Shown: one piece after another, positions 54,850 through 64,000 of the stretch
Position numbering within the stretch: the first letter of the stretch is position 1
How the letters are laid out: each line of letters begins with the position of its first letter
DNA from: Trichobilharzia szidati
Taxonomy: Eukaryota; Platyhelminthes; Trematoda; Strigeidida; Schistosomatidae
DNA: 64,000 nucleotides
NCBI GenBank assembly: GCA_944472155.2
Contig: OX235272.1
Span: 89,348,020 to 89,412,019, forward strand
Direction: 5' to 3'
The notes under the pieces: generated by a model
Told to the model about the DNA's origin: nothing
Databases searched by the model: none
The model's input: the letters and a program-made list of their open reading frames with translations, nothing else
Translations under genes and position numbers: made by a program

Positions 54850-56300
54850 ATTATTTTATCTGTTCTACTCAGACAGGCAGTTTAGAAAGACAGGAACTCC
54901 AAAGTCTGTTGAAGACAGTCAATTTTCAGCATTTTAAACCTTATCAACACTCTCAGAAAGATGTACATATTATATATTTATATGATACTAACTATACATG
55001 AAAGATTACACTTCTGAAACATTCTGAAACGGTTTAAAAGTGAAAAATGTCCTGAATCTGTTACAATTTTTTTATAAAGAACTGATATGTATCATAACTG
55101 CTGTCCAGTTTCATTCAACTCAGGTTGAAAAACGTAAGTTATATGTATATCAGAGAAAAATAAGCATCTTTCTATACTCACTACTACTTATTTGCGTCTA
55201 CTTCAAGGCCTTTAGATTTAAATTTTCTTTAAAAAGGCAATGAACAGGATGTGAATATTCTGTAGAATATCCGTTTCAAATATGCTTTTTGATTGAAGGA
55301 AGATAGATTTCAGCGTGTAGAAGCAAGAAAAAAAAGATTCATTTCCTGTTTATTTGCGTAAAACTATATACTACTGATTCAAGGATGGAAATGAGTAGTT
55401 GCATACCATTCACATCGGGAAATAGTGCTTTCTAGCCAGACTGATCGAAGGTATCAGGTGATTTGATTTATCTGATTCGGCTCTCCGAGCTGAGTGAAAC
55501 CATGCACACCTCTGATGGGTTCGACCCTAAACGAGCAAAACCGCCGTCCGGCCTTTAGATCACTTCAATTATCTGGCTAGCTAGCATGCACTACTGGTTG
55601 ATGTGTGAGTAGTGTAGAACTACTAATCTGAATTATTCAGTAGTATGTAGTCTTACGCACTCATTCATGCTTTCTTGATAACCATATTTGGTATCAAGGA
55701 GATCAAATATTATGCGATCTGAATGATAGTGGTTTTCAAAGGAGACTATGGTGAAAGGCCACCTCCTCGAACTCTGTAAACTGCAAATTGCAAATTCGAA
55801 TAAGTTTCTTATGCGTATTTTATTGATATCCTGAACAAATCATAGAAATTAACATTCTAATTGTCTTATCCTATAGACACAAATGTAAGTGCTTAACTTT
55901 GCGTTGTTTTTCCAGGACTGTTTGTAATTTCCTGATATATGTATTAGGTGAGCTGGAGTATGCAAAATACTGCCAACTTTGTCAATTTTTTGATGTTCTA
56001 TGGTAGCAAATATATTCTTAGATGTACATCAATCCAGTCGATAAACTTCACTTTTTAATGGTTTTTCTGCTCGGTTAAACTTTTGACAAAACAATAACCA
56101 GACACATTTTATCTAACATGTGATGCATTTACGCAACACATTTCAAACATTCTAATTTGACAAGTACTTGTCATACATATTTACTGTAACAGTTGATAGA
56201 GATTAAAAGGTCAAAATGTTAATTTTTAAGGGGTCAAAATCACTGTTAATTGCTTTGAGTTTTGCTTTGTTTCGTTATAATTTAGAAGTGATTACATTAC
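54850..56300. other. No recognisable feature
   Basis: AT-rich. Frames at 54,795-55,001 and 55,040-55,243 lack motifs and are not supported. Confidence 0.35.
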
Positions 56301-56309
56301 AGTGACTGA

Positions 56310-56725
56310 GACGATATTTTTTGAGAGTTCTTTGAGCTGGTTAATTTAACTGAGATGCTTTCGTTGTCTCCCTTCTAAACAAAATCACTTCAGCACTGGC
56401 GTGAATATTAAGTGGACTTGTTTGAATTCTTCATGAATGATATAATTGTATCTTCTGACATCGATTGTTGTGATTGGTTGTCAATTTATGCTGGTCATTT
56501 TTATTTACCTGGAATCTGAACTTTCCTGTTATCTGACTTATTCTTTATTAGTTGATAAATTTGATCTATAAATAATGTGTTTGATAATTGCTGTAGCATC
56601 TGAGTACCAGGCTTCTAGAAATTCCCTGGCATTACTTTTGGTATTTCCTCTGTTTAAAATTTCTACATTATCCCAATCAAATTGGTGTCCGTGATTGCCT
56701 ACATGTATGCATTGCTTTGTGTGTT
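56310..56725 (-). pseudogene. PLE-2: GIY-YIG C-terminal region and terminal repeat
   Basis: Minus frame 56,753-56,538 includes HTKQCIHVGNHGHQFDWDNV, then EILNRGNTKSNAREFLEAWY. H-x-FDWDNV-x-IL and the RE-x-LEAW block are typical of the PLE C-terminus after GIY-YIG. The frame ends at 56,538. Downstream (56,310-56,430) is the terminal repeat related to the 33.3-kb palindrome, with a damaged hammerhead (GCTGAAG... GACAACGAAAGC). This link assigns the 33.3, 36.4 and 61.3 kb scraps to a PLE. A SINE-D insertion abuts it upstream at 56,725. The YIG motif and RT are missing. Confidence 0.75.
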
Positions 56726-56955
56726 GGTGGCGCAAAGGTAGAATGCTTGCCACTCAGGTTGTCCAGGGTTCGATCCCCACCCGATGCACTGACGAACTTC
56801 TCTTAGCCTCATAACAAGCCCGGAAAACAGGGAAGGTTGAGCATGAGACTAGCAATCCCACCCAGTAAAAATGAGACCACTGCTACCGAAACTTTAAAGC
56901 TTTAGTTTGAAGCCCTATGTTCCACTGGGAACGTAAAGGAATAAAATAATAATAA
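56725..56955 (+). repeat. SINE-D, nearly full length
   Basis: Head: TGGTGGCGCAAAGGTAGAAT (A box), CAGGGTTCGATCCCC (B box), CCCGATGC. Body: AAGCCCGGAAAACAGGGAAG, GAGACTAGCAATCCCACCC, CTGCTACCGAAAC. Tail: AGCCCTATGTTCCACTGGGA, ACGTAAAGGAATAAAAT and AATAATAAATA. The tail is the RTE 3' end. Confidence 0.8.
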
Positions 56956-57559
56956 ATAGATAATAGGTCACTGTGGTAAACAGGTTTTGATCGATTTGGA
57001 GAATTCATTGTTATTAGTTATAACTTTAAGAAGAAAAACTAGACGAGACTTATCAAACTGGAGGTCCTTATTTTTGTGTTTCCATCATTTGACTTGATAA
57101 AAACAAATCACAATCCATCAAACCAGTGTACATAAAAGGTGACCAGGCTGGATTCTTCAGGGAAAAAGAAACTGCTGAGAATCTGATGTCAAGAAAAAGC
57201 TGTCTGCCGATTTCATTTGATCAGGTGAAATCATGCAGAAAACAAGAGAAGTATACCTATGGTCGACTTATTTTCATTATCACTACGAGGTATCGCCCAG
57301 TTTTCGTCGCCATGATAATAAGGTATTTCAAATGTATCATTTCAGGTGTGTGTGTGTGAGAGAGAGGGTGTTTGAAATATTTACGTAACAAGAGTTTGGT
57401 TTTCGTAAACTTTTGTAGTCATTTTATGTGTGTATTTATCAAAATTAATTCTGCTGTAAAAGCAGACTCATATATTTCCATGAGAGTCACGAATTATAAC
57501 GAGTTGTTACTGATTCCATTTTGTTTTGATGAATGTGACAAAACGTATTTTATTTAAAT

Positions 57560-57910
57560 TTGGTTGCGGATTGATGTCATTTAGAGAATCCCAAAAAACC
57601 AGGGAGTATTCAGCAGCTGTTTCGTCCTAGTTTGGGATTCTTCAGTGGTACTCATCCACTGAGGTTGGAACCCAAGGCCCCACGGTTACAAGGTGGGATC
57701 ATAGACTATTCCGCTACTGGGACACAATTTAATGATCTACGAATTCTGACTTCTACCAGTTTGTGATTTTAGTGTGAACACCAGCCAGTGTGACCGGGAA
57801 GTATTTATCTTCACACCTGATCTGATGAACCCAATTTTGACAACTTCTCACCAGAACTCTAGTCAACTTCATGCTGTAGCCAGTCACTAGTGAGCAGGGA
57901 TTTGATTTTT
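57560..57910 (-). repeat. HHR-A element
   Basis: Minus copy with both ends. Ribozyme at about 57,608-57,650: stem I partly paired, core CTGAAGA intact, ATCCC...AGGAC (one mismatch), GAAA, but the palindrome reads ACAGCTGC and C17 is shifted. Likely inactive. Confidence 0.7.
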
Positions 57911-58639
57911 AATTTAGTTCTACAGAATTACAAGAGCTAGACAGATACTTCTGTTCATTATATCCAGTATTCCGACTGAAAAGCAATAGCAACATGAGGT
58001 GGATTCTTCTAAATCACCACTTCATACCTGCTAAACAATGGAATATACAGTCAGCATACAAACAGGAACATAAAAGTGTGAGTCTTTAAGGTATTTTTAG
58101 CCTCTGAAACTTCTAACTGACGAAAACATATCAGTACAGGACCTACTGAACAAGACATAATTCCTTCCACGTTTCATTTTAGCTGACAATCTTTATTCAC
58201 ATTGGCTGTTCTCCGATATCAAGCTTAGACTAGCGAATTCCTCAGTATCACGCTTAGCATTACCATCTTCTCAAAACTGATGTCTTATCTACAGTTATAT
58301 AGTAGGTTGAATGGTAATATATTCTCCTTCAACTACTTTCAGAGGAATAAGACAATAAAATCATATTGTTGGATAATTTGCATTTCATGTAACTGATAGA
58401 TTCTGTAAAGGTTTATTTAAATGAAGCGGCTTCATAGTTTTGAAACGGCTAGAATTCATTAATGATAAGTCCGGATTCCTGTTTTCAGGAAAACAAAATT
58501 GACACTAAGGCCAGTTGTAGTGAAAGAGGGTGGATAAAACACTTCTGAACATAAATTCTCAGTTTCTCCTTGTAAATCACTAAAGCATCGACTGCATAAA
58601 GAAGATGTAGGTGATATACTTTTCAACGCCTTGATCATA

Positions 58640-58980
58640 ATTTATATGACTCTGAAAGACGTCTCTGGTGATGCTGCATGACCAGAAGTAATAATGTGCT
58701 CCAAAATCGAGCTATTAATTGTTCTGAGTTCTCTGTTTGACAGCCATGCCAGTTGATGTTCATGGGCATGTTTAGACAATGTCCCGCCAGTACAACCTAT
58801 GAACTTGGCTCCACGAGAGCAAGCGAATTGGTATATGCATACTGAAGTTTCCAACACATGAATCTTGTAAAAATTATATTTGTAAAATCTCAGTGAAATT
58901 GAAACGATTAATTCCAACGTTTCGTTCGTCAATCTGGTTCGAACTTCTTCAGGGAAATTAATCGAAATTAACATAACAGA
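58640..58980 (-). pseudogene. PLE-3: terminal repeat joined to GIY-YIG region
   Basis: The minus frame 58,974-58,642 starts in the terminal repeat and continues into the endonuclease: ETSVCIYQFACSRGAKFIGC, then the R/K...HEHQLAWLSNRELRTINS block and ILEHIITSGHAASPETSFRV. C-S-R-G stands for the CSCG pair (second Cys lost), and FIGC for the YIG motif. There is a clean join at about 58,862, which may be an internal deletion of the RT. A related terminal repeat lies inverted at 59,070-59,215. Confidence 0.8.
58906..58963 (-). ncRNA. type I hammerhead ribozyme in PLE-3 terminal repeat, intact
   Basis: Minus strand: stem I GATTAATTTCC (58,963-58,953), core CTGAAGA (952-946), one extra A, stem II GTTCG (944-940) with CGAAC (928-924), GAA (923-921), palindromic stem III ACGT (920-917), H17 = T (916), stem I GGAATTAATC (915-906). 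Stem I gives 10 pairs with one bulged T. Cleavage would follow GTT. This is the longest stem I among the hammerheads seen here. Confidence 0.75.
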
Positions 58981-59069
58981 GGTTTACATATAAAAGGACA
59001 TCTCTTGTTTTTAAAAACTTTGTCCAATCATATGAGTCATGAAACAGGCATCAACATGTATAATAAACA

Positions 59070-59215
59070 AAAGATTTCCTTCTTATATATAAACCTCTGT
59101 TATGTTAATTTCGATTAATTTCCCTGAAGAAGTTCGAACCAGATTGCCGAACGAAACGTTGGAATTACTCATTTCAATTTCGCTGAGATTTTACAAATAT
59201 AATTTTTACAAATGT
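59070..59215 (+). repeat. PLE-3 terminal repeat, inverted partner with hammerhead (59,113-59,170)
   Basis: Reverse match to 58,865-59,010 (AACCTCTGTTATGTTAATTT, then CCCTGAAGAAGTTCGAACC). The hammerhead here has the same core, stem II and ACGT stem III; stem I keeps nine of ten pairs (GGAATTACTC). Inverted terminal repeats at PLE 5' ends are usual. Confidence 0.75.
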
Positions 59216-59299
59216 CTACTTCTCACTCGGCGCCCAATTATTTTAGAACTATTCGGTCAAATCTTGATCACAGTTCATATGAATTATTTTGCAATCGAA

Positions 59300-60660
59300 T
59301 TAAACTAACAAAGGAATCTTGCCTTTAACATTTCGGTGAATAAGAACATGTGTGGAGGTGAGGCGTAGAAATACAACAAAGAACGGCTTCGAAGAAATTC
59401 ACAAATTGTATGTGTTTCTTATGAATTTTACATCTACAATCGGTAGTGTTTTTCGGCGCATAAAGGATTCGCTTGGAGTAAAAGCTTTTCTCTCTTTAGA
59501 TTTTTTTTGATGAAGGGGGTTGGATATCCATTTCTTTATTACTAGAGTTTTCCTGAAGGATTCCAATTCCTTACTCTGTCATCTGGCCACTCTCTGTCGG
59601 CTTCGTTTCGAAAATTGGATATCTAGGATGGATAATTGTACCTTTCGATTCTACTTCAGTCTTCAGTTCGACTGCACGTTAATTACCTTGGTTACAGAGA
59701 AATGGGAATTCACCAATTCTAGGTACTGGTAATTTATTTATTCTAAAAAACGTAACAGTTATCTCTGACTACCTATATGTAAAACGTTATGAAAACAAGT
59801 GAACATATATAAAACAAAATAAGAGAAAATAAATGGAACATTTATTCCAATACTAGAATAAGTCATCATTGCCGTATGCTAGTGTAGGATATATCAGAAA
59901 ATGACATTATCTCACGCTTTCTCTCCCTCTCTCTATCTCGCGCGCGCACTTGCTGGCTCACTCGCGCACGCTTTGTCATGGACGTAGATCTTATCGATTA
60001 GGGAGAATTGTTTTCAGTTATATCCTCTTACAGCTTTTATTTCCAATGATCACTATACAAATTCATGTATTGCAATCATCTAAATAGACAAAGAATTTAT
60101 GAGCCTACGGCAAAAAACAAAACAACAACAACAAAGAATTTGTGATTTTATGACTTTGTATATTATATATGTAGATACATATACATAAAAAGCATAAGCA
60201 GACGAAGCAAAAAGAGAAATGACAGACATCATGGCTACATTATATGAGCACGTTTTTATTATTTTATTTTCCTCTTTGTGTGTGCGGATGAAGGGGGGGG
60301 AAATCTACCGATTATCATTGACAAATCAAAAAATGGAGAGAAAGAGACAATGAAATGTTTTCATGTTGTTTTATTTTGTTTAGCTTCTCTTTTATATTCT
60401 AGATCAGGAAATGAATTCTGCATTATTAGTGAAATTCATTCACCCAGTAGCTAATTACATGTGATTATATTTTGTTTTGTTTTGCTTTTTTCTAAATATA
60501 CAAAGATAATTATGCGACTAGGTTATGGCTGACTGCAGTCATTCAGTAGTATGCATTGCAACAATCGAAATTTATTTTTTTCACATTTTAGACAATTATC
60601 AGAGAGTTATTTGGAATAGTAATAAGGGGGATTTTTTATATATAAAAGAGGAATTAATTT
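59300..60660. other. Unannotated; simple sequence at 59,915-59,975
   Basis: CTTTCTCTCCCTCTCTCTAT and CGCGCGCGC lie at about 59,917-59,948, and a G run at 60,292-60,300. No gene motif seen. Confidence 0.4.
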
Positions 60661-60669
60661 CCTTATTGC

Positions 60670-60960
60670 TGGTCTGCAGGGATTTGATTGGTTAAAAGTT
60701 TCATCAACAGTTAACATCAATTAGATAACCAAGAAGTACTGGACAGCTGTTTCGTCCTAGTCTGAGACTCTTCAGTAGCATATGGCCATTACTCTACAGC
60801 TATAGTTTGAATCTAGGGCTTTCTGGTTACAATCTGAGGGTAAAATACCATTGAGCCTAAAGCCACTGTCGTCTTCGAGTAACTGTCCTTTTAGCTGACT
60901 TCATGGACCCTACTAGTCAGGAAGAATAAGCTGGTTTCCAACATCTGCTTCTTTTTATAA
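60670..60960 (-). repeat. HHR-A element with consensus core
   Basis: Minus ribozyme 60,780-60,736: core CTGAAGA, GTCTC...AGGAC, GAAA, palindrome ACAGCTGT, GTC, CAGTAC. Only the 5' stem I strand (ATGCTA) is mutated. The head is decayed (TTGAATCTAGGG for the B box). Confidence 0.7.
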
Positions 60961-61259
60961 TAAATTCTATATCATATCTATAAAAGTGGTTGCATACAGC
61001 GGATAGCAGAGATAAAGCGAAGTTCAGATTTGAAAATGAAAGCGGTATTTTAACGTCACAAACATCCACTTTCGAAAACAAAGTTAAAAATCAGTACATT
61101 TGTTTACGTAGATTCACAAGCGATATCTGCTGATGAAAGAATAAGGGCGAAGTTAAAATTTAAACACCAGTAACTACCAATCAGCAATGACCTTGAAAGC
61201 GCCGATCACATGAAAAAAGTATTTTTACGTATTATGTGTATGTGACAATGATTTAGATA

Positions 61260-61375
61260 TGATGGAGAAGATTTGTAGCTCAGGTGGATGATTTTGATGC
61301 GGTTGTGTTCCCTGAGCTGGATAGTTAATTTGCGAAACTTTCATTGCCCTACGTGTGAAAATGATGTATAAAAAA
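61260..61375 (-). repeat. PLE-2 terminal-repeat remnant
   Basis: GTAGCTCAGGTGGATGATTT and CCCTGAGCTGGATAGTTAAT match the 33.3-kb family; the hammerhead core is lost. Confidence 0.5.
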
Positions 61376-62365
61376 AGCATAAACAATTGTATGGTTTACT
61401 CTTTGCTGAGTAATACCCAGGGATGACAATTAGGTATACCCTTTCTATTCACCTGTGTATATTATAGATCTAGGGATCTAGCAACAGATGTATCGAAGAA
61501 GTAGTATAACCATTGGTTTACATTTCCTCACACTAACTCGTTTCAAACAAATTTTACAGCAGTGAAAGTGTCCATCAACCGACCTATTGAAGCTTTTTAT
61601 ACACATAAAACATCCACAGGAACAAATTCTTTCATTTCCAATCATTACCACATTCAGGTAATACTAGAAAACTTGATCTACCCCAAGCCTAAGCAGGCAT
61701 TTCACTCGAATCAAACGGAGCGAAAGCTTGAACTCACGTGAAGACACGGATTGGTCGATTCGAGGTCATTGATAAGGATGCAATCCTTTCGTAGTTACTG
61801 GTGCTCAAAGTTTAACTTGGTCAGAATAAGTTTTTAGTTAGTACTGATAACGTGGTAGACACATAAACTAGGTTAAGTTCAGATGTGAATTCTGTAGCAT
61901 TTCAAACTAAAATACCAGTTGTCGTAATTCTCAGGGGTACTTTCCAGAAAGTGAAGGTTGTTCGAATGCTTTTGTTAGCTGTACAATTTTTGAAGAGCTC
62001 GTCATGGTATATGGTGCTACCATTTTATTCCTGATTACGTAACTATGGGTTAAAAAACCGTTCAAAACATTTGATGACTTAAATCGATTGGTACACCCTT
62101 TCGACTGGATAATAACACGTTGAACTCATCCTTGCGTTTTCAAGATCACAACCATGCACGATCTCATCCTATGGAGTGCTCTATCTCAAATGAACGAGGT
62201 CACCAAAGATTCTGTTCGAACGACTATTGATTGTTTGTCTTTGTTGACGAGTTAAATCTTATAGGAATATTGTAGAGAGCCTTCTTAGGTAATCATGTAA
62301 TTTACGGCGTGTATGTGCGAAGTCAACATACATCGGCCTCAACTCTTCATGCATCACCTGTGACA
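61376..62365. other. No recognisable feature
   Basis: AT-rich with no motif-bearing frame or known repeat. Confidence 0.35.
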
Positions 62366-62369
62366 GCAG

Positions 62370-62640
62370 TTATGTTCTAATGAGAAGCTATGACCAGTAG
62401 GGTCCACCAGGTAGGGTTTTAGGGCGAATACTTGCCGATGATATTAGTTAGGTTGTCGCACTAATATCACAGATCGACAGAAGCTGGAATCCATGAGACA
62501 TTGAGTCGAATCCCAGTGGCTGAATGTTCCGAGAGCTTGCTTTTTAAACGGTAGATCTTGTGTTTGAAAGCCAGTATGTGCATACTGCCTATGAGTTCCA
62601 AACCAGGACGAAGCAGCTGTTCATTATTTTTTAGTTTCTA
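62370..62640 (+). repeat. HHR-A element, decayed
   Basis: TATGACCAGTAGGGTCCACC, CCAGTGGCTGAATG (A box), TGTTTGAAAGCC (B box position), then GCATACTGCCTATGAGTTCC and GGACGAAGCAGCTGTTC. The core and G12-A14 are mutated. Confidence 0.6.
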
Positions 62641-62644
62641 GCTT

Positions 62645-62760
62645 TAGCAGCAAATTTCTGTTTTGTCCTGTTCTCTACAAACTTCTTTAGCTGGTCTCGT
62701 GATTGTACATAAGCTGTCATCGCCTTCCCACACGACCTCCTCCACGTCACCAACAGGGAA
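62645..62760 (-). pseudogene. RTE-type LINE 3' end scrap, inverted
   Basis: Minus strand: GTGACGTGGAGGAGGTCGTG, GATGACAGCTTATGTACAAT, AGTTTGTAGAGAACAGGAC. The same stretch is repeated in plus sense at about 62,929-63,015, so the two 3' ends face away from a short junction. Confidence 0.7.
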
Positions 62761-62764
62761 CTCA

Positions 62765-63080
62765 GGGAACCAACCAACCAACCACGAACCTATTATTCAA
62801 CACATATGTCGAAGAGAGTGGAGATGGATCGGACATACGCTGAGGAGACCAGTGGGTTATATTGCTCGCCAAGCCCTCACTCGAGTGGAACTCGAATGGA
62901 AAACATCGAGTTGGCCTTGGTCCTAGGGTGACGTGGAGGAGATCATGTGGGAAGGAGATGACAGCTTATGGACAATCGTAGGGCTAACTGAAGAGGTTTG
63001 CAGAGAACAGGACGAAACAGAAAGTTGCTGCTTAAGCTCTATGTTCTGCTTGGAACCCAAGGAAATAATAGTAATAATCT
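62765..63080 (+). pseudogene. RTE-type LINE 3' end
   Basis: The plus frame through 62,806-62,925 reads IQHICRREWRWIGHTLRRPV, then ARQALTRVELEWKTSSWPW, the RTE C-terminal block. After a frameshift, GTGACGTGGAGGAGATCATG and the 3' end TCTATGTTCTGCTTGGAACC plus AATAATAGTAATAAT follow. It is a short, 5'-truncated copy. Confidence 0.8.
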
Positions 63081-63084
63081 GAAT

Positions 63085-64000
63085 GTAGACTTTATTAGAG
63101 ACCAACATCATTCGAAAAGCCGTAAAAATACCACTAGAAACTGAGTAGTGATTTCGTCCCAATCAAGAACTCTGCAGGTTCCAGGTCTAGTTTTTTTTAC
63201 TATTCAGCCTCTGCGATAGAGTTCCTCAGAATACGAGGAAAACAGATATTTATTACTTTCTGGCTTTCAGTAAATAAGATGGAAGACGTAAATACAAAAA
63301 AACAATATTGTCTGTTCGTAGAGGTCAGAAAACAGCAATTATATCGGTAAATAAGTTTCTACACGTTTTTAACTTATTCCCATAAATATTCATCAGTTAA
63401 AGGAGCGATAAACAAAACTCAAGAGTGGGATAGTAGTTTAAAATGTAGATAATATTTGAGTAAATAATCTGTATCTTGACCGTATGATAGGCTAGACAAA
63501 CAAAGTAGATTTTCATTTCTCTTGTTGATTTCCTTAGTTTCAACAACAAATTTGAAGAAAAAAACAAAAAACAAATTTATGTTGTTTTCGTGAATAGCAC
63601 AGAGGTCACTTCTACATGATCCAGGAAAGATTTGGTTAACTTTATTCAATGTTTACTGTTCACTAGCACAAAACTATCATGTATATTTTGTACTTTTTCA
63701 TTACATCCCATGCTAGTATTCACATAAGGGTATAAATAAAGACCAGGATATGTATGTAGGGCATTAACTAGCATCAATTAAGCAGCTAAATTCATAAATT
63801 CACATTGCTGTAGAATGTTATAGACAGAGGAGACAATCTTGGCTCTAACGGATTCCATAAATGGTTAGCCATAAAATTTAGACGTAACAGTGCCTTGGGG
63901 TTTTTATCGGTCAAATATCAATGTAGAAAGCCGGTTGCATTGCTTCGGTCATTTCACGGACTTAATGATAACTTAATAGTAATTTTCATAGGTTGGAAGG
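63085..64000. other. No recognisable feature
   Basis: AT-rich; the minus frame 63,419-63,649 is Asn/Lys-rich without motif. Confidence 0.35.

Noticed and set aside
56538..56753. Host gene ending at 56,538
   Set aside because: The frame matches a PLE C-terminus (FDWDNV, REFLEAW), and its first codons are in an adjoining SINE-D.
1..64000. CRISPR arrays, operons or prokaryotic signals
   Set aside because: None seen; the repeats are dispersed metazoan retroelements with pol III boxes and AATAAA signals.

Overview
The window is AT-rich, intron- and repeat-dominated metazoan DNA with no bacterial-style gene order. The repeats point to a trematode, most likely a blood fluke (Schistosomatidae). They include RTE-type LINEs resembling schistosome SR2, CR1-type LINE fragments, several lineages of Penelope-like elements (PLEs, reverse transcriptase plus GIY-YIG endonuclease), and many small tRNA-headed retroelements carrying hammerhead ribozymes, as in the Sm-alpha family of Schistosoma mansoni. 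The genus is an inference; no species was assigned.

Almost everything recognisable is a mobile-element copy, usually truncated and full of stops. 0.4-9.7 kb: CR1-like and PLE pieces and an RTE 3' half. 10.5-15.6 kb: a cluster of hammerhead elements of three families, plus RTE pieces. 15.6-18.4 kb: two PLE copies in opposite orientation, one inserted into an older repeat (called R1 here). 18.4-26.2 kb: an old direct duplication; one unit carries an RTE insertion and the other a PLE. 26-33 kb: R1 copies, hammerhead elements and RTE 3' ends. 34.3 kb: the only convincing host coding segment, a probable first exon of a type II membrane protein. 34.7-50 kb: many hammerhead elements, often as inverted pairs or head-to-tail dimers, and RTE 3' ends. 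A 1.7-kb segment at 38.0-39.8 kb recurs inverted at 50.2-51.9 kb. 52-64 kb: R1, PLE, SINE and RTE pieces with long featureless stretches.

The main result is the hammerhead content. Three tRNA-headed families are present: HHR-A (unit about 388 nt), HHR-B (unit about 310-360 nt) and a Sm-alpha-like family. Each has pol III A and B boxes upstream of a type I hammerhead with a very short palindromic stem III. At least two PLE lineages also carry hammerhead folds in their terminal repeats: PLE-3 at 58.9/59.1 kb and PLE-2 at 33.3 kb; PLE-1 is weaker. HHR-A and HHR-B occur as head-to-tail partial dimers and inverted dimers. One HHR-B composite has a clean 14-bp target-site duplication. This suggests retrotransposition of multimeric or circular ribozyme RNAs, as proposed for retrozymes.

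All calls were made by reading the sequence. No database search, folding program or alignment tool was run. Boundaries of degenerate repeats are accurate to roughly 10-50 bases.
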